From: Bacteroidia bacterium
GTDB taxonomy: Bacteria; Bacteroidota; Bacteroidia; Bacteroidales; GWA2-32-17
Reading direction: 5' to 3'
DNA length: 61,797 nt
Assembly (NCBI GenBank): GCA_016218155.1
Contig: JACREQ010000085.1
Location: 1-61,797, forward strand
Shown: positions 41,521 through 51,367 of the stretch, piece after piece
Layout: every line of letters begins with the position of its first letter
Position numbering within the stretch: position 1 is the stretch's first letter
Translations under genes and position numbers: made by a program
The notes under the pieces: model-generated
The model's input: the letters and a program-made list of their open reading frames with translations, nothing else
The model's database searches: none
What the model was told of the DNA's origin: nothing

Positions 41521-41528
41521 CAAATTTA
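41521..41528 (-). promoter_or_regulatory. Predicted -7 box for the Reg_prop sensor
   Basis: Minus-strand TAAATTTG, 21 bases before the ATG at 41499. Leader about 18 bases. Confidence 0.5.
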
Positions 41529-41687
41529 TATAATAAACACAGAAAATCGCTAAATCATATTTCCCGATAATAAATTGACATTAACCTTTAATGTTTAAAA
41601 ATTAACCGTTGGTATAATGGGGTTTTTTTTAATAATTGAGAATGCCTTTTTTTACAAGAGAAATTCTATTAACAAACATTATATTCT

Positions 41688-44600
41688 ATGAAAAAAAACA
41701 AAGTAATCGGAGCATTAATTGCGTTAATATTTATGGGGATTAATTATTCTCAGGCACAATATACTGGACTTAATTGCTCTAACGCAACTTATACAGATTG
41801 TAATAAAATTAATAACCCTGTTTTCAATGGTACTTATACTCCAGACATCAATGGCTGGGATATGGATGCTTTTGCTCAACATGAAGTTCCAGGTTGGTAT
41901 GGGCCTCCGGCTGGTGGATATCTATATGACGGAGTAAATATCTATATGGAAAATGGAATAACACCAAACATGGTTATGCAAAGTCAATCAGGGACATGCC
42001 CATGGTCAAACGGAATAGCATACAATTGTGTTGATCTTAAGGCAAATGTAATTTACATGATAAGGTTTGAGGCAAAATTCCATGGTCCATCAAATATTAG
42101 TTTTTGTCAAACAAAAATTAGGGTTGATGATCAAGCCACATATAATCCAGGAAATAATAGTATGGTTAGTTTTGTTAACCTGCCCAATAATAACACATGG
42201 AATAGTTATGAAAAGCTATTTCAAGTAACTAGCGATAAAGATTTATTGTTTTTACAAAATCAGTTAGCTTTTAATGATGGAGCGACTCAGTGTGGAGGTG
42301 CAAAATCATATTTTAAAAATATTCAAATTTTACCTCTCGAATTTGAAAATGTATATTTATGCCCTGGTGAGAGTAGAAAATTGTGTCCAAAGTGCCTGGA
42401 TGCAAGAACAATTTTTAATGCCTCAACCCAAGTAATAAGTTATTTGTGGACTCCTTCATACGCACTAACAAATCCTACCTTAATTAATCCAGTTGTTGCT
42501 CCAAATTATAATACAACTTATCAGTTGGATTTGACAGATATTGCTGGGAATCATTTATATCAAAATGTTAATGTTATTTTAAATCAATCCTCGCCAATAG
42601 CAAATTTGAGTATCTCTTCAAATACAACAACTTCATCTGGTCCAGTTATTTTACCTGGAATGATTGTAGACATTAATGCAAATGTAATTTTAACTGTAGA
42701 TAATCCAACAGTTTTTGAAAGAGTGGTTTTTAGGATGGGTGCTGGATCAAAAATTCAGGTGGCCTCAACAGGCAATGCAACATTTAATTCCTGTCATTTA
42801 TTCAGTCTTAATGGTGGGGCGTCTGGATGGCTAGGTGTCAAAGTTGATGCTGGTGCACATCTAAATATGACTGGAGGAACAATTATAGAGAATTCATATG
42901 AGGCAATATCAGCATATTCATCTGCAACACAGATAGCCGATCTTAGTATATCACAAACTATATTCAATAATAATAAGACTGCCATTTCGTTTGCGATAAA
43001 TTCTTTGTCTCAACCTACCAACAATCAGATAATAAACAATTGTATTTTCACTTGTCGTTCACTTCCATGCTTAGTGCCATCTGTAGAGCATTTCGCACAA
43101 GTAAAAAGTGACTTATATAATGAACTATACGCAAATTATCCAGCCATTGCTAATGCAAATCAAGGAATAAACATAATTCAAATCCCGTCTATTACAACTC
43201 CTTATCGGGTTGGATTAGCTTCCCCAGATTTTTATGCAACCGTTAATATTTTTGATAACATTGCTAAAGGACTATCAATGACCGATGGAAATTCGCAGAT
43301 TCAAAATAATTTATTTCAGAATATTTTAGGAAATTCTACAGACAATACTGGTATAGGAGTTTGTATAAAAGGTTCAAGCAATTCTTCAACAATTATCGGA
43401 AATTCAATTACAAATCTTAGCTCTTTAACAAATGAACTTAACACTTTTAAGAATTGCAGACAGGCTGTATATGTAAAAGGGACATGTTATACGTACCTCA
43501 TAAATAATCAGGTAACTAATTCAATGATCAGTTCAGATTTTGTAAGTTCAGGAACAAATAGCAGGGGAGAGTATGGTTATTTTCTGGATGTTTCATCTGA
43601 TAACAGTAATACGAATATTCGCATCGAACATAACTCAATATTTAACTGTTCTGTAGGAGTTCATATTAATAGGTCTTCGATGTATCCGAAAGCAATAGGA
43701 ATTAATGTTGACTGCAATACTATTTATGCAAATCAACCCCAGGCAATTACTGGAATAAATTTGGTTGATCAAAGTACTAATTATCCATACATAGCAGATT
43801 ATGCATATACTGTAAGGTATAATACTATTTCACAAATGAAAAGTAATGCTATTTGCGCTACCTCCATTCTAAAAGGGTTGAATATCTATAAAAACAATGA
43901 ATTATCTGTTAAGTATGTGGCAGGTACACAGACGATAGGAAGCGGCTTGTTAAGCAGTGCTATTGCTTTGTATTATTGTGCCAATGGTAGAATTCTTGAA
44001 AACATGTATGTAAAAACATCCTTAAATAATATAAATGTCACAAATGAAAATATTGTAGGAATATATCTCAAATATTCTAAAGGTATTGCCGTAACAAATA
44101 ACAACATTACTAATGTTGGCACAGGCGTTTTATACCATGGCGATTGCACAAGCGCAGTACTTCCTGCCTTATTCAGATCAAACACAATTAAAAAGGCAAA
44201 ATATGGATTATATATGTATCAGGAGGCAAATATAGGAACACAAGGATCAAATGGATTACCAATAGGTAATTTATTTGGAACAGGTATAACAACATGCCAA
44301 GTATATTGCAATAGCGGAACAAATTTAAACATTACATCAAAATTGTATGTTTCTAATTTAACTCCTCCGAGTGGTTATGTTTACGTTCCAACTACTATAG
44401 GTGTTGGACCACTTGGGTTGTGCGCTTATACCGTTGGAACAGGTACTTCAAATGGAATAATACCAACATCTGGTTATAATCCAATATATCAAAATTGTCT
44501 TACATGCAATTGCGACGTATATGGTTCATCAGGTAATAACGCAAAGTATAACGAAGTGAATAGTGAAGCTTCAGAAGGTATAGAGTTAGAAAACAGCTTA

Positions 44601-44855
44601 GATATGGACAAAATGGAAACAAAAATTTTTCCAAATCCAGCTAATAATGTTTTTACCATTGAGTGTATTAAAGAGTTTTATTCTGAAGTGCAAATTTTTA
44701 GTATTTTCGGTAATCTTGTTTTGTCAGCTTCATTGAATCCTAATGATAATATTCATCAAGTAGATGTTTCAGAATTTAAAAATGGAATTTACTTTATTCG
44801 TATTGCAAAAATTGAAGGAGGATTTGATACATTCAAAATTATTGTAACTCATTAA
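41688..44855 (+). CDS. Large secreted parallel beta-helix protein with T9SS sorting domain
   Basis: Predicted T9SS cargo of 1055 residues. Signal peptide ends near residue 23 (NYSQAQ). Residues about 25-220 resemble a carbohydrate-binding or jelly-roll region (WDMDAFAQHEVPGWYG, VDLKANVIYMIRFEAKF). A middle Cys-containing stretch (LCPGESRKLCPKC) is followed by a right-handed parallel beta-helix, about 300-900, with many N-N-x-I and NCIFT/NNNITNVG type turns. The last 85 residues are a sorting domain (KIFPNPANN ... KNGIYFIRIAKIEG). Such proteins are adhesins or polysaccharide lyases; no lyase active site could be identified. The next gene encodes another T9SS cargo protein after 103 bases. Confidence 0.82.
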   Translation: MKKNKVIGALIALIFMGINYSQAQYTGLNCSNATYTDCNKINNPVFNGTYTPDINGWDMDAFAQHEVPGWYGPPAGGYLYDGVNIYMENGITPNMVMQSQSGTCPWSNGIAYNCVDLKANVIYMIRFEAKFHGPSNISFCQTKIRVDDQATYNPGNNSMVSFVNLPNNNTWNSYEKLFQVTSDKDLLFLQNQLAFNDGATQCGGAKSYFKNIQILPLEFENVYLCPGESRKLCPKCLDARTIFNASTQVISYLWTPSYALTNPTLINPVVAPNYNTTYQLDLTDIAGNHLYQNVNVILNQSSPIANLSISSNTTTSSGPVILPGMIVDINANVILTVDNPTVFERVVFRMGAGSKIQVASTGNATFNSCHLFSLNGGASGWLGVKVDAGAHLNMTGGTIIENSYEAISAYSSATQIADLSISQTIFNNNKTAISFAINSLSQPTNNQIINNCIFTCRSLPCLVPSVEHFAQVKSDLYNELYANYPAIANANQGINIIQIPSITTPYRVGLASPDFYATVNIFDNIAKGLSMTDGNSQIQNNLFQNILGNSTDNTGIGVCIKGSSNSSTIIGNSITNLSSLTNELNTFKNCRQAVYVKGTCYTYLINNQVTNSMISSDFVSSGTNSRGEYGYFLDVSSDNSNTNIRIEHNSIFNCSVGVHINRSSMYPKAIGINVDCNTIYANQPQAITGINLVDQSTNYPYIADYAYTVRYNTISQMKSNAICATSILKGLNIYKNNELSVKYVAGTQTIGSGLLSSAIALYYCANGRILENMYVKTSLNNINVTNENIVGIYLKYSKGIAVTNNNITNVGTGVLYHGDCTSAVLPALFRSNTIKKAKYGLYMYQEANIGTQGSNGLPIGNLFGTGITTCQVYCNSGTNLNITSKLYVSNLTPPSGYVYVPTTIGVGPLGLCAYTVGTGTSNGIIPTSGYNPIYQNCLTCNCDVYGSSGNNAKYNEVNSEASEGIELENSLDMDKMETKIFPNPANNVFTIECIKEFYSEVQIFSIFGNLVLSASLNPNDNIHQVDVSEFKNGIYFIRIAKIEGGFDTFKIIVTH

Positions 44856-44958
44856 AAGACTTTTGAAAATTTATTCTTTATAATAAGTAGGATAGTAAAT
44901 AAAAAGTGGAAACCGAAAAACTTAATAAGAGTAGGTAAGTTAATTTAAATATAGTATT

Positions 44959-46971
44959 ATGAAAAAAATTTTTTTAATGGTGTGTTTTAGTTTGGTAATT
45001 CTGATCCTTGCAAAAGCTCAACAGACAGTTATTTTTAATAGCTCCAGCAATGATGGCTATGTTGATTTGTCTGGCCAAAGTTGGAGCACGCTAAGAAATG
45101 CAACACAAGGGAGTTATGTTAATTCCACAATTGATTGGGTTACAAATGACGTTGGAGCTTATATGACTTCAGGATGTCCTACATTAACTATAGCACGAGC
45201 TTTCATGGATTTCAATACTTCGAACATTCCAGATAATGCAACAATTTGTTCAGCAAAATTGAAATTTGCTGCAATAATAACTCCTCCTGATTATATTGGT
45301 TCTCTATGTGCAATGAAAGGAACACAGTTGCAGCCATTGTCCATTCAGGACTTCGATGCTTTTTCAGGATTGGAATATGGACATGTATTAGGAAATGCAA
45401 CTACAAAAGATATAAATTTTAACGCTAATGGGATTAGCGATATCAACAAAACTGGTTTAACAAAGATTTGTGTCAGAGAATATGGACACGATTATCTTAA
45501 TGTTCAGACTAACGGATACTATACAACGGGTATTTTCTTTGCAGAATCAAATAGCATTAATAAACTTGAAGTTGTATATGTTGCTGCAAATGCCGGACCT
45601 GATCAAACAATTTGCAGTAAATCTTCAACTACACTAAATGCCAGTGGTGGTACAAATTATTTGTGGAGTACAGGAGAAACAACAGCTTCTATTGTGGTTG
45701 CGCCGATATCCACAACAACATATACTGTAACTGTTTCTGTTGCCGCTGGATGTAGTAGCGTTGACCAAGTTGTTGTGAACACAATCCCCTCGCCAACAGT
45801 TAATCTTGGAACCGATATGAATATCTGTGCTAATTTTATGTATACATTAAATGCTGGTAATCCTGGAGCCACCTACAATTGGACTAGAGATGGCGTACCA
45901 TTATCACAACACACTCAAACAATTACTACAAATCTAGAAGGAAATTATTGTGTGACTGTAACAAATACAAATGGATGTTCTGCTACAGATTGCATCGTTT
46001 TAACTTATTACCCAGGTAAACTATTAACTGCATTTACACAATCATATTCCTGTGTTAATAATACAATTCAAATTCAAGTTACTGCTTTAGGAAATGGATC
46101 TTTACATAATTGGGATATTTTTCCTTCAGATGCCCAAGGAACTATTTTAGGTAATAGTATTCAAACGGGAAGTGGAGCTAGTTTCACTTTTAATTCTGGC
46201 CTTCTTCCAGATCAATATTATTCAATTAAACATATTATTTATGGATTTTGCGGTAATTTTTCTACAATTTACCAGACAATCTTTATCGATATGCCAACTC
46301 TTAATTCTGATTTTGTTCCAACCCTTTCTCTTGTTCAAAATGGTTTTTATTCAGTAACTGCAACTATGGCGGCACTTCCCGCAGGAGCATTATACTATTG
46401 GAAAGTAGAAGAACTTGATGCAAATGGAAATACCATTCCAAATACGGTTATGGAGAATCCTTCCATTTGGTGGGCAAATCCATTAGTTTGTACATTTCCA
46501 CAATATTGTTGTAATGATGTGAACAATACTCCTAATGGTAAATTCTATCCTAACCATACATATCGCATTACACGCGGAACATGGTCTAGTTGTAATCCCT
46601 GGTCTGATATTTCATATACCTTTACTAAGACATTACAAAAAAACGGACAATATGTTGAAACTATTTCAAAGACTGCAGATACAAAAGAGATGTTAAATAA
46701 GCCTGAAATTGTTAAGGAAAATACTGAAATGCTTTCGGTATATCCAAATCCTGCCGAGGGAATGGTTAATTTGATCGTTTCTGTTGATAAAGATCAAAGA
46801 AGAGTTATTCAACTTGCAGATGTGTTAGGAAATGTTATTAATGAATGGATAGCTGAAAATGGCAGTGAATTACCTAATACAATAGATTTAACAAGTTTAA
46901 AAAAGGGGATCTATTTTTTGAGATTAACATCTGAAAGAAATATGATTTCGAAAAAGATTATCAAACAATAA
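44959..46971 (+). CDS. Secreted multi-domain protein with Ig/PKD-like repeats and T9SS sorting domain
   Basis: Predicted T9SS cargo of 670 residues. Signal peptide ends near residue 21 (LAKAQQ). An N-terminal region (about 25-210) contains RAFMDFNTSNIPDNATICSAKLKF, a beta-sandwich pattern of DNRLRE-like stalk regions. Ig/PKD-like repeats follow (NAGPDQTICSKSSTTLNASG, YLWSTGETTASI, NLGTDMNICANFMYTLNAG), then a less clear region and a sorting domain (SVYPNPAEG ... KKGIYFLRLTSE). Probably a structural or adhesive surface protein. It ends at a strong hairpin terminator. Confidence 0.82.
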   Translation: MKKIFLMVCFSLVILILAKAQQTVIFNSSSNDGYVDLSGQSWSTLRNATQGSYVNSTIDWVTNDVGAYMTSGCPTLTIARAFMDFNTSNIPDNATICSAKLKFAAIITPPDYIGSLCAMKGTQLQPLSIQDFDAFSGLEYGHVLGNATTKDINFNANGISDINKTGLTKICVREYGHDYLNVQTNGYYTTGIFFAESNSINKLEVVYVAANAGPDQTICSKSSTTLNASGGTNYLWSTGETTASIVVAPISTTTYTVTVSVAAGCSSVDQVVVNTIPSPTVNLGTDMNICANFMYTLNAGNPGATYNWTRDGVPLSQHTQTITTNLEGNYCVTVTNTNGCSATDCIVLTYYPGKLLTAFTQSYSCVNNTIQIQVTALGNGSLHNWDIFPSDAQGTILGNSIQTGSGASFTFNSGLLPDQYYSIKHIIYGFCGNFSTIYQTIFIDMPTLNSDFVPTLSLVQNGFYSVTATMAALPAGALYYWKVEELDANGNTIPNTVMENPSIWWANPLVCTFPQYCCNDVNNTPNGKFYPNHTYRITRGTWSSCNPWSDISYTFTKTLQKNGQYVETISKTADTKEMLNKPEIVKENTEMLSVYPNPAEGMVNLIVSVDKDQRRVIQLADVLGNVINEWIAENGSELPNTIDLTSLKKGIYFLRLTSERNMISKKIIKQ

Positions 46972-46995
46972 TTTTGATAGTGTAATTTAGTAAAT

Positions 46996-47030
46996 GAGGC
47001 TGTCTTGCATAGAGACAGCCTCTTTTGTTT
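46996..47030 (+). terminator. Rho-independent terminator
   Basis: Perfect 10-bp stem GAGGCTGTCT / AGACAGCCTC with a 7-base loop and TTTTGTTTT tail, 25 bases after the T9SS gene stop. Confidence 0.88.
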
Positions 47031-47144
47031 TCAAAAATTTGATCAATAGCGATGAAAGTATTGTTATTTAGACAATTATTTGGAGGTGGGTTGAGAAAAA
47101 CTTTTAAAATGCTTTTCATTTATAACTTATCGCAAAAAAAGTCT

Positions 47145-47316
47145 TACCTTTGCCGCTCAATTAATTAACCGAGCGGTTTTTTTGATTCTTTTTGGTAAGG
47201 TGCCATTTTTCAGGAAGTTTTTTCAGGAATTAGTACATAGTCTGCATATTAAGACAGACTGGCGGCGGCAGAGGATTACAATTTAGGATTAGGAATACGC
47301 GCCAAAAAGAAATAAC
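47145..47316 (+). promoter_or_regulatory. -7 box and long leader of the DEAD-box helicase gene
   Basis: TACCTTTG (47145-47152) fits TAnnTTTG and is followed by about 160 untranslated bases. The leader holds an inverted repeat (AGTCTG ... CAGACT near 47237-47262), T-rich runs and a GC-rich GGCGGCGGCAGAGG. Long structured leaders are usual for cold-shock-induced helicase genes; that role is inference. Confidence 0.45.
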
Positions 47317-49107
47317 ATGAATACATTTGAAGAATCAGGCATTCGCCCTGAGCTAAAAAAAGCTGTATTGGAGCTTGGTTTTGAAACCATTATGCCAGTA
47401 CAGGAACAAGTAATTCCAGTTGTACTTGAATCAAAGGACGATATAATCGCTCTTGCACAAACCGGTACAGGTAAAACCGCAGCATTTGGTCTGCCAATTC
47501 TAAGTTTATTAGATTTAGATTCACGTGAAACACAGGCTTTAATTTTAAGTCCAACACGTGAGCTTTGTATACAAATTACCAAAGATTTAATGTCTTATGG
47601 AAAGTATTTAACAGGCTTAAGAGTTACCGCGGTTTATGGCGGAGCAAGTATAGAAAATCAGATTTCGCAGTTAAAGACCGGAGCACATGTAATTGTTGCA
47701 ACACCAGGAAGAATGAACGATTTAATCAGAAGAAAAAGAGTTTTTCTTTCTAACGTTCAGACTGTTGTTTTAGATGAAGCTGATGAAATGCTAAATATGG
47801 GTTTTACCGAAGACCTTAATTTGATTTTGGAAAAAGTTCCTGCAGAACGCAGAACATTACTTTTTTCTGCAACAATGTCGAATGAAGTAGCTGCTATTGC
47901 AAAAAATTACATGAAGACTCCTGTAAATATTACAATAGGAAAAAAGAATTCGGGATCAGAAAATGTGAGTCACCATGCATATGTAATTAATGCAAAAGAC
48001 AGATATTTAGTGTTAAAAAGGATAGTAGATTATTATCCTGAGATTTATGGAATTATTTTTTGCAGAACACGTTTAGAAACTGCGGAAATTGCAGAAAAAC
48101 TTATGAAAGACGGTTATAATGCAGATGCGTTACATGGTGATCTTTCGCAAACACAGCGCGATTATGCAATGCAACGTTTCAGATCAAAAAATTTACAGAT
48201 ACTTGTTGCTACTGATGTTGCTGCCCGTGGACTTGATGTTGACAACATTACTCACGTAATTAATTATAATCTTCCTGACGATAACGAGATATACACACAC
48301 AGAAGTGGAAGAACTGGAAGAGCTGGTAAAACAGGAATTTCAATTTCTTTAACTCACGTTAAAGAGAAGTTCAGATTGCAACATATCGAGAAAATGATTA
48401 ACCGCAAATTTGAAACAAAACAAATTCCAGGAGGAAAGGATATTTGCAAGAAGCAATTATTCAACATGATTGACAAAATGGAAAATGTTGATGTAAACGA
48501 GGATGAAATCTCAATATTCTTACCTGCGTTGTATGAAAAATTAGCGCATTTAGAAAAAGAGGAAATTATCAAACGTTTTGTTTCTTTAGAGTTTAATCGC
48601 TTTTTAGAATACTATAAAAAAGCACCGGATTTAAATCTTGAAGCAAGAAGAAGTCACGACGAAAGAAGAGAAAGACCTGATAGAAACGAAAGAGGTGATC
48701 GCAACGAGAGAAGAGAAAGAAGCGAAAGAGGTGACAGAAGAGATAAAGCACAAATTCGTGAAGCTGCTGCTTTTACTGTTTTACGCGTAAATATGGGTTC
48801 GGCTGATGGATTAGAAGTCAGAGAACTTATCGGAATGGTAAATAATTTTACACAAGACAGAAGTATTGCGATTGGTAGAGCTGAAATAAGACCATATTTT
48901 ACATTATTTGGTGTTGATTCAACTTCTGTTAATCAGGTTTTAAAATCTTTTGAAGGACAACGCATTAATAATCGTGAATTAATTATTGAAGTTGCCCGTG
49001 AGTCTGATCAGCATATTGGTGGTGGTGGTAACAGAGGTGAAAGAAGAAGCGAAGGACCAAGAAAACCAAGAAACGACAGACCGTTCAGAGGAAATAGACG
49101 TTCATAA
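47317..49107 (+). CDS. DEAD-box ATP-dependent RNA helicase (DeaD/CsdA-like)
   Basis: RNA-unwinding enzyme for ribosome assembly or cold-shock RNA turnover. It carries the Q motif (FEESGIRPELKKAVLELGF), Walker A AQTGTGKT at 47-54, PTREL, DEAD near 152, SAT and the C-terminal helicase motifs (DVAARGLD, HRSGRTGRAG). After the core come an Arg/Glu-rich charged linker (about 450-485), a DbpA-type RNA-binding domain (about 485-565, FTVLRVNMGSADGLEVRELIGM) and a Gly/Arg-rich tail. This layout matches DeaD/CsdA rather than the smaller RhlE proteins. The pseudouridine synthase gene follows on the same strand. Confidence 0.93.
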   Translation: MNTFEESGIRPELKKAVLELGFETIMPVQEQVIPVVLESKDDIIALAQTGTGKTAAFGLPILSLLDLDSRETQALILSPTRELCIQITKDLMSYGKYLTGLRVTAVYGGASIENQISQLKTGAHVIVATPGRMNDLIRRKRVFLSNVQTVVLDEADEMLNMGFTEDLNLILEKVPAERRTLLFSATMSNEVAAIAKNYMKTPVNITIGKKNSGSENVSHHAYVINAKDRYLVLKRIVDYYPEIYGIIFCRTRLETAEIAEKLMKDGYNADALHGDLSQTQRDYAMQRFRSKNLQILVATDVAARGLDVDNITHVINYNLPDDNEIYTHRSGRTGRAGKTGISISLTHVKEKFRLQHIEKMINRKFETKQIPGGKDICKKQLFNMIDKMENVDVNEDEISIFLPALYEKLAHLEKEEIIKRFVSLEFNRFLEYYKKAPDLNLEARRSHDERRERPDRNERGDRNERRERSERGDRRDKAQIREAAAFTVLRVNMGSADGLEVRELIGMVNNFTQDRSIAIGRAEIRPYFTLFGVDSTSVNQVLKSFEGQRINNRELIIEVARESDQHIGGGGNRGERRSEGPRKPRNDRPFRGNRRS

Positions 49108-49119
49108 ACAAATCATTTT

Positions 49120-49206
49120 GTCATGCAGAACTCCGCTACAGCGGAGTGAAGCATCAATAACCAGATTACCTTCGGTGAGAAAGTTCTTCGCTGCGCTCTG
49201 AATGAC
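49120..49206. repeat. Palindromic element between helicase and RluA-type genes
   Basis: Opens with GTCATGCAGAA and closes with CTGAATGAC. It has an internal perfect hairpin CTCCGCT-A-CAGCGGAG-like (49131-49147) and the inner tract TTACCTTCGGTGAGAAAGTTCTTCGC, which is nearly repeated in the element at 56219-56300. Confidence 0.7.
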
Positions 49207-49227
49207 AAGAAAAAACAGTTTCAAAAA

Positions 49228-50151
49228 TTGAAACCACAAGAAAACGATAGCAACTCACTTTCATTAAAACCAAAACAATCGCGGTTTGAAATAAAAGAAC
49301 CCGATTTGTTGATTAAGTTTTTGCGAAAACAATTTCCTGGAAAGGGAAGTAATAAAGTTAAATCGTGGCTAGAACATAAAAAAGTAGCAGTTAATAATAA
49401 AACGGTTACTTATTTTAATTTTCCTCTTGAAGTTGGGAACGTTGTTACGGTAACGTGGATAACCGCACAAAATAACACACAACTTCCGGGACTTAAAATT
49501 TTATATGAAGACAATGCAATTATTGTAATCGACAAAGAAGCTGGTTTGCTCTCTATTGCAACAGACAGAGAGAAAGAACGAACAGCTTATGGTTTTCTTT
49601 CAGAATTTGTTAAAAGAACAAATCCAAGAGCAAGAATATTTGTTGTACATCGTTTGGACAGAGAAACGTCAGGTGTTATGATATTTGCCAAAAGCGAAGA
49701 AGTTAAACTTACTTTACAGGAAAACTGGCAGGAAATGGTCAAAGAGCGAACATATGCTGTTGTTGTAGAAGGTGAAGTTGAAGATAATGAAGGCACGATG
49801 ACTTCATGGTTAAAAGAAAACAAAGCGTTTCAAATGTATTCGCAAGATGCTCCTTCGGAAGATGCACAAGAAGCAATAACTCATTATAAACTAATAATAA
49901 AAAATCAACGATATTCGCTTTTAAATGTGCAACTTGAAACAGGAAGAAAAAACCAGATTCGCGTACATTTTAACGATTTAGGGTTTCCTGTTGTTGGCGA
50001 TAGAAAATATGGAGCGTTGCGAAATCCTCTTGGTCGCTTAGGTTTGCACGCAAAGGTTATTGAGTTTTTGCATCCTGTAACAAATAACATTATGCGCTTT
50101 GAATCACCCGTTCCAAAAGAATTTTTAAGATTGGTCGAGGGGAGGGGTTAA
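49228..50151 (+). CDS. RluA-family pseudouridine synthase with S4-like domain
   Basis: Converts uridine to pseudouridine in rRNA or tRNA. An N-terminal S4-like RNA-binding region (about 30-75, LRKQFPGKGSNKVKSWLEHKKVAVN) precedes the catalytic domain with HRLDRETSGV (catalytic Asp144), the LYEDNAIIVIDKEAGLL motif and QIRVHFNDLGFPVVGD. The only reasonable start is TTG 49228. No ATG exists between the preceding in-frame stop (49147) and the S4 region, because a palindromic element occupies that DNA. The C-terminal domain ends in RPVPKEFLRLV-like sequence, of usual length. Target RNA position unknown. Confidence 0.88.
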   Translation: MKPQENDSNSLSLKPKQSRFEIKEPDLLIKFLRKQFPGKGSNKVKSWLEHKKVAVNNKTVTYFNFPLEVGNVVTVTWITAQNNTQLPGLKILYEDNAIIVIDKEAGLLSIATDREKERTAYGFLSEFVKRTNPRARIFVVHRLDRETSGVMIFAKSEEVKLTLQENWQEMVKERTYAVVVEGEVEDNEGTMTSWLKENKAFQMYSQDAPSEDAQEAITHYKLIIKNQRYSLLNVQLETGRKNQIRVHFNDLGFPVVGDRKYGALRNPLGRLGLHAKVIEFLHPVTNNIMRFESPVPKEFLRLVEGRG

Positions 50152-50160
50152 CAATTTAAC

Positions 50161-50229
50161 GTCATTCTGAACTATTGCCCTGATCTTGTCGAAGGGTTTT
50201 TTAGAATACTCTTTGTCATTCTGAATGAC
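50161..50229. repeat. Palindromic element between convergent genes
   Basis: Starts with GTCATTCTGAAC and ends with GTCATTCTGAATGAC, itself a 15-base near-perfect palindrome. The inside (TTGTCGAAGGG) matches the same repeat family. Confidence 0.6.
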
Positions 50230-50238
50230 AGCTAGGAG

Positions 50239-51255
50239 TTAAAGTTTCCTAATTACCTCAATTGTCTTGTCAATCATTTCAGGGCTTATATCCAAATGTG
50301 TAATTAATCTTATTTTAGTTTCAGAAATTGGCAAACAAAGTATATTGTTTTCCTTTAATTTTGCTTGAAGTGAGGCAGCATTATATTTCTCTTTTACTTC
50401 AAGAATTATAATATTTGTTTCTACTGGCATAATGTTACCAATGAAATCTTTTTTATAAAACTCTTCTGCTAAAAGTTTAGCGTGTTTATGATCTTCTGCC
50501 AATCTTTCAATATTATTTTCAAGTGCAAAAATTCCTGCAGCTGCAATATAGCCAGCTTGTCGCATTCCTCCACCAAAAACTTTACGAATTCGTCGTGCCT
50601 GTTTTATAAACTCTTTTTTTCCTAACAATATGCTGCCAATTGGTGCACCAAGTCCTTTGCTTAAGCAAACCGAAATACTGTCGAATATTTTTCCGTATTG
50701 TAAAGGCGATTCACCTTTTGCTACCAAAGCATTCCAAAGCCTTGCCCCATCCAGATGCAGTTTAATGTCATTCTCGTTGCATAAAGCTCTTATTTTAAGA
50801 ATCTCGGACATTTCATAACAACTTCCACCACCACGATTTCCGGTATTTTCAAGGCTCACCAGACTTGTTTTTGGCTTATGAACATCGTCAGGATTAATAG
50901 CTGCTTTAATTTGTTCTGCAGTAATCTGTCCTCTTATTCCATCAATTGCATGAACCTGACATCCAGAGTTAAATGCTATTCCGCCACCTTCGTAAATATA
51001 AACATGGCTTAATTTTTCGCAAATAACTTCGTTGCCTGGCTGTGTATGGCATTTAATACCAATTTGGTTACTCATTGTTCCACTAGGACAATATAATGCT
51101 GCTTCCATTCCAAATTTTACAGCAGCTAATTCTTCAAGTCTGTTTACTGTTGGATCTTCACAAAAAACATCATCACCCACTTCTGCGTTAAACATTGCAT
51201 TTAGCATTGCTGCAGTGGGTTTGGTAAATGTATCTGAACGGAAATCTATAATCAT
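50239..51255 (-). CDS. ltaE: Low-specificity L-threonine aldolase
   Basis: PLP enzyme that splits threonine (and allo-threonine) into glycine and acetaldehyde. Motifs: IDFRSDTFTKPTAAML at the start, FGMEAALYCPSGTMSNQIGI, KLHLDGARLWNA and SVCLSKGLGAPIGS with the PLP-binding Lys200. I chose ATG 51255 (MIIDFRSDT) because family members begin at this point. An ATG at 51288 would add eleven Lys-rich residues. Length 338 is standard. It is convergent with the pseudouridine synthase gene. Confidence 0.92.
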   Translation of the reverse strand: MIIDFRSDTFTKPTAAMLNAMFNAEVGDDVFCEDPTVNRLEELAAVKFGMEAALYCPSGTMSNQIGIKCHTQPGNEVICEKLSHVYIYEGGGIAFNSGCQVHAIDGIRGQITAEQIKAAINPDDVHKPKTSLVSLENTGNRGGGSCYEMSEILKIRALCNENDIKLHLDGARLWNALVAKGESPLQYGKIFDSISVCLSKGLGAPIGSILLGKKEFIKQARRIRKVFGGGMRQAGYIAAAGIFALENNIERLAEDHKHAKLLAEEFYKKDFIGNIMPVETNIIILEVKEKYNAASLQAKLKENNILCLPISETKIRLITHLDISPEMIDKTIEVIRKL

Positions 51256-51367
51256 AATTTTATTTTTTTCTTTCACAATTTTAAGCATTTAGTATTTTAA
51301 GTGCAAGTTTATCTTTATTTCTTATTTTGATTTTTCGTATCTTTATCTTGCAAAACTTTGTAAACAA

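Noticed and set aside
46972-47316. tRNA gene in the gap before the helicase
   Set aside because: No TTCGAnTC T-loop, acceptor stem or CCA was found; the hairpin there is a terminator.
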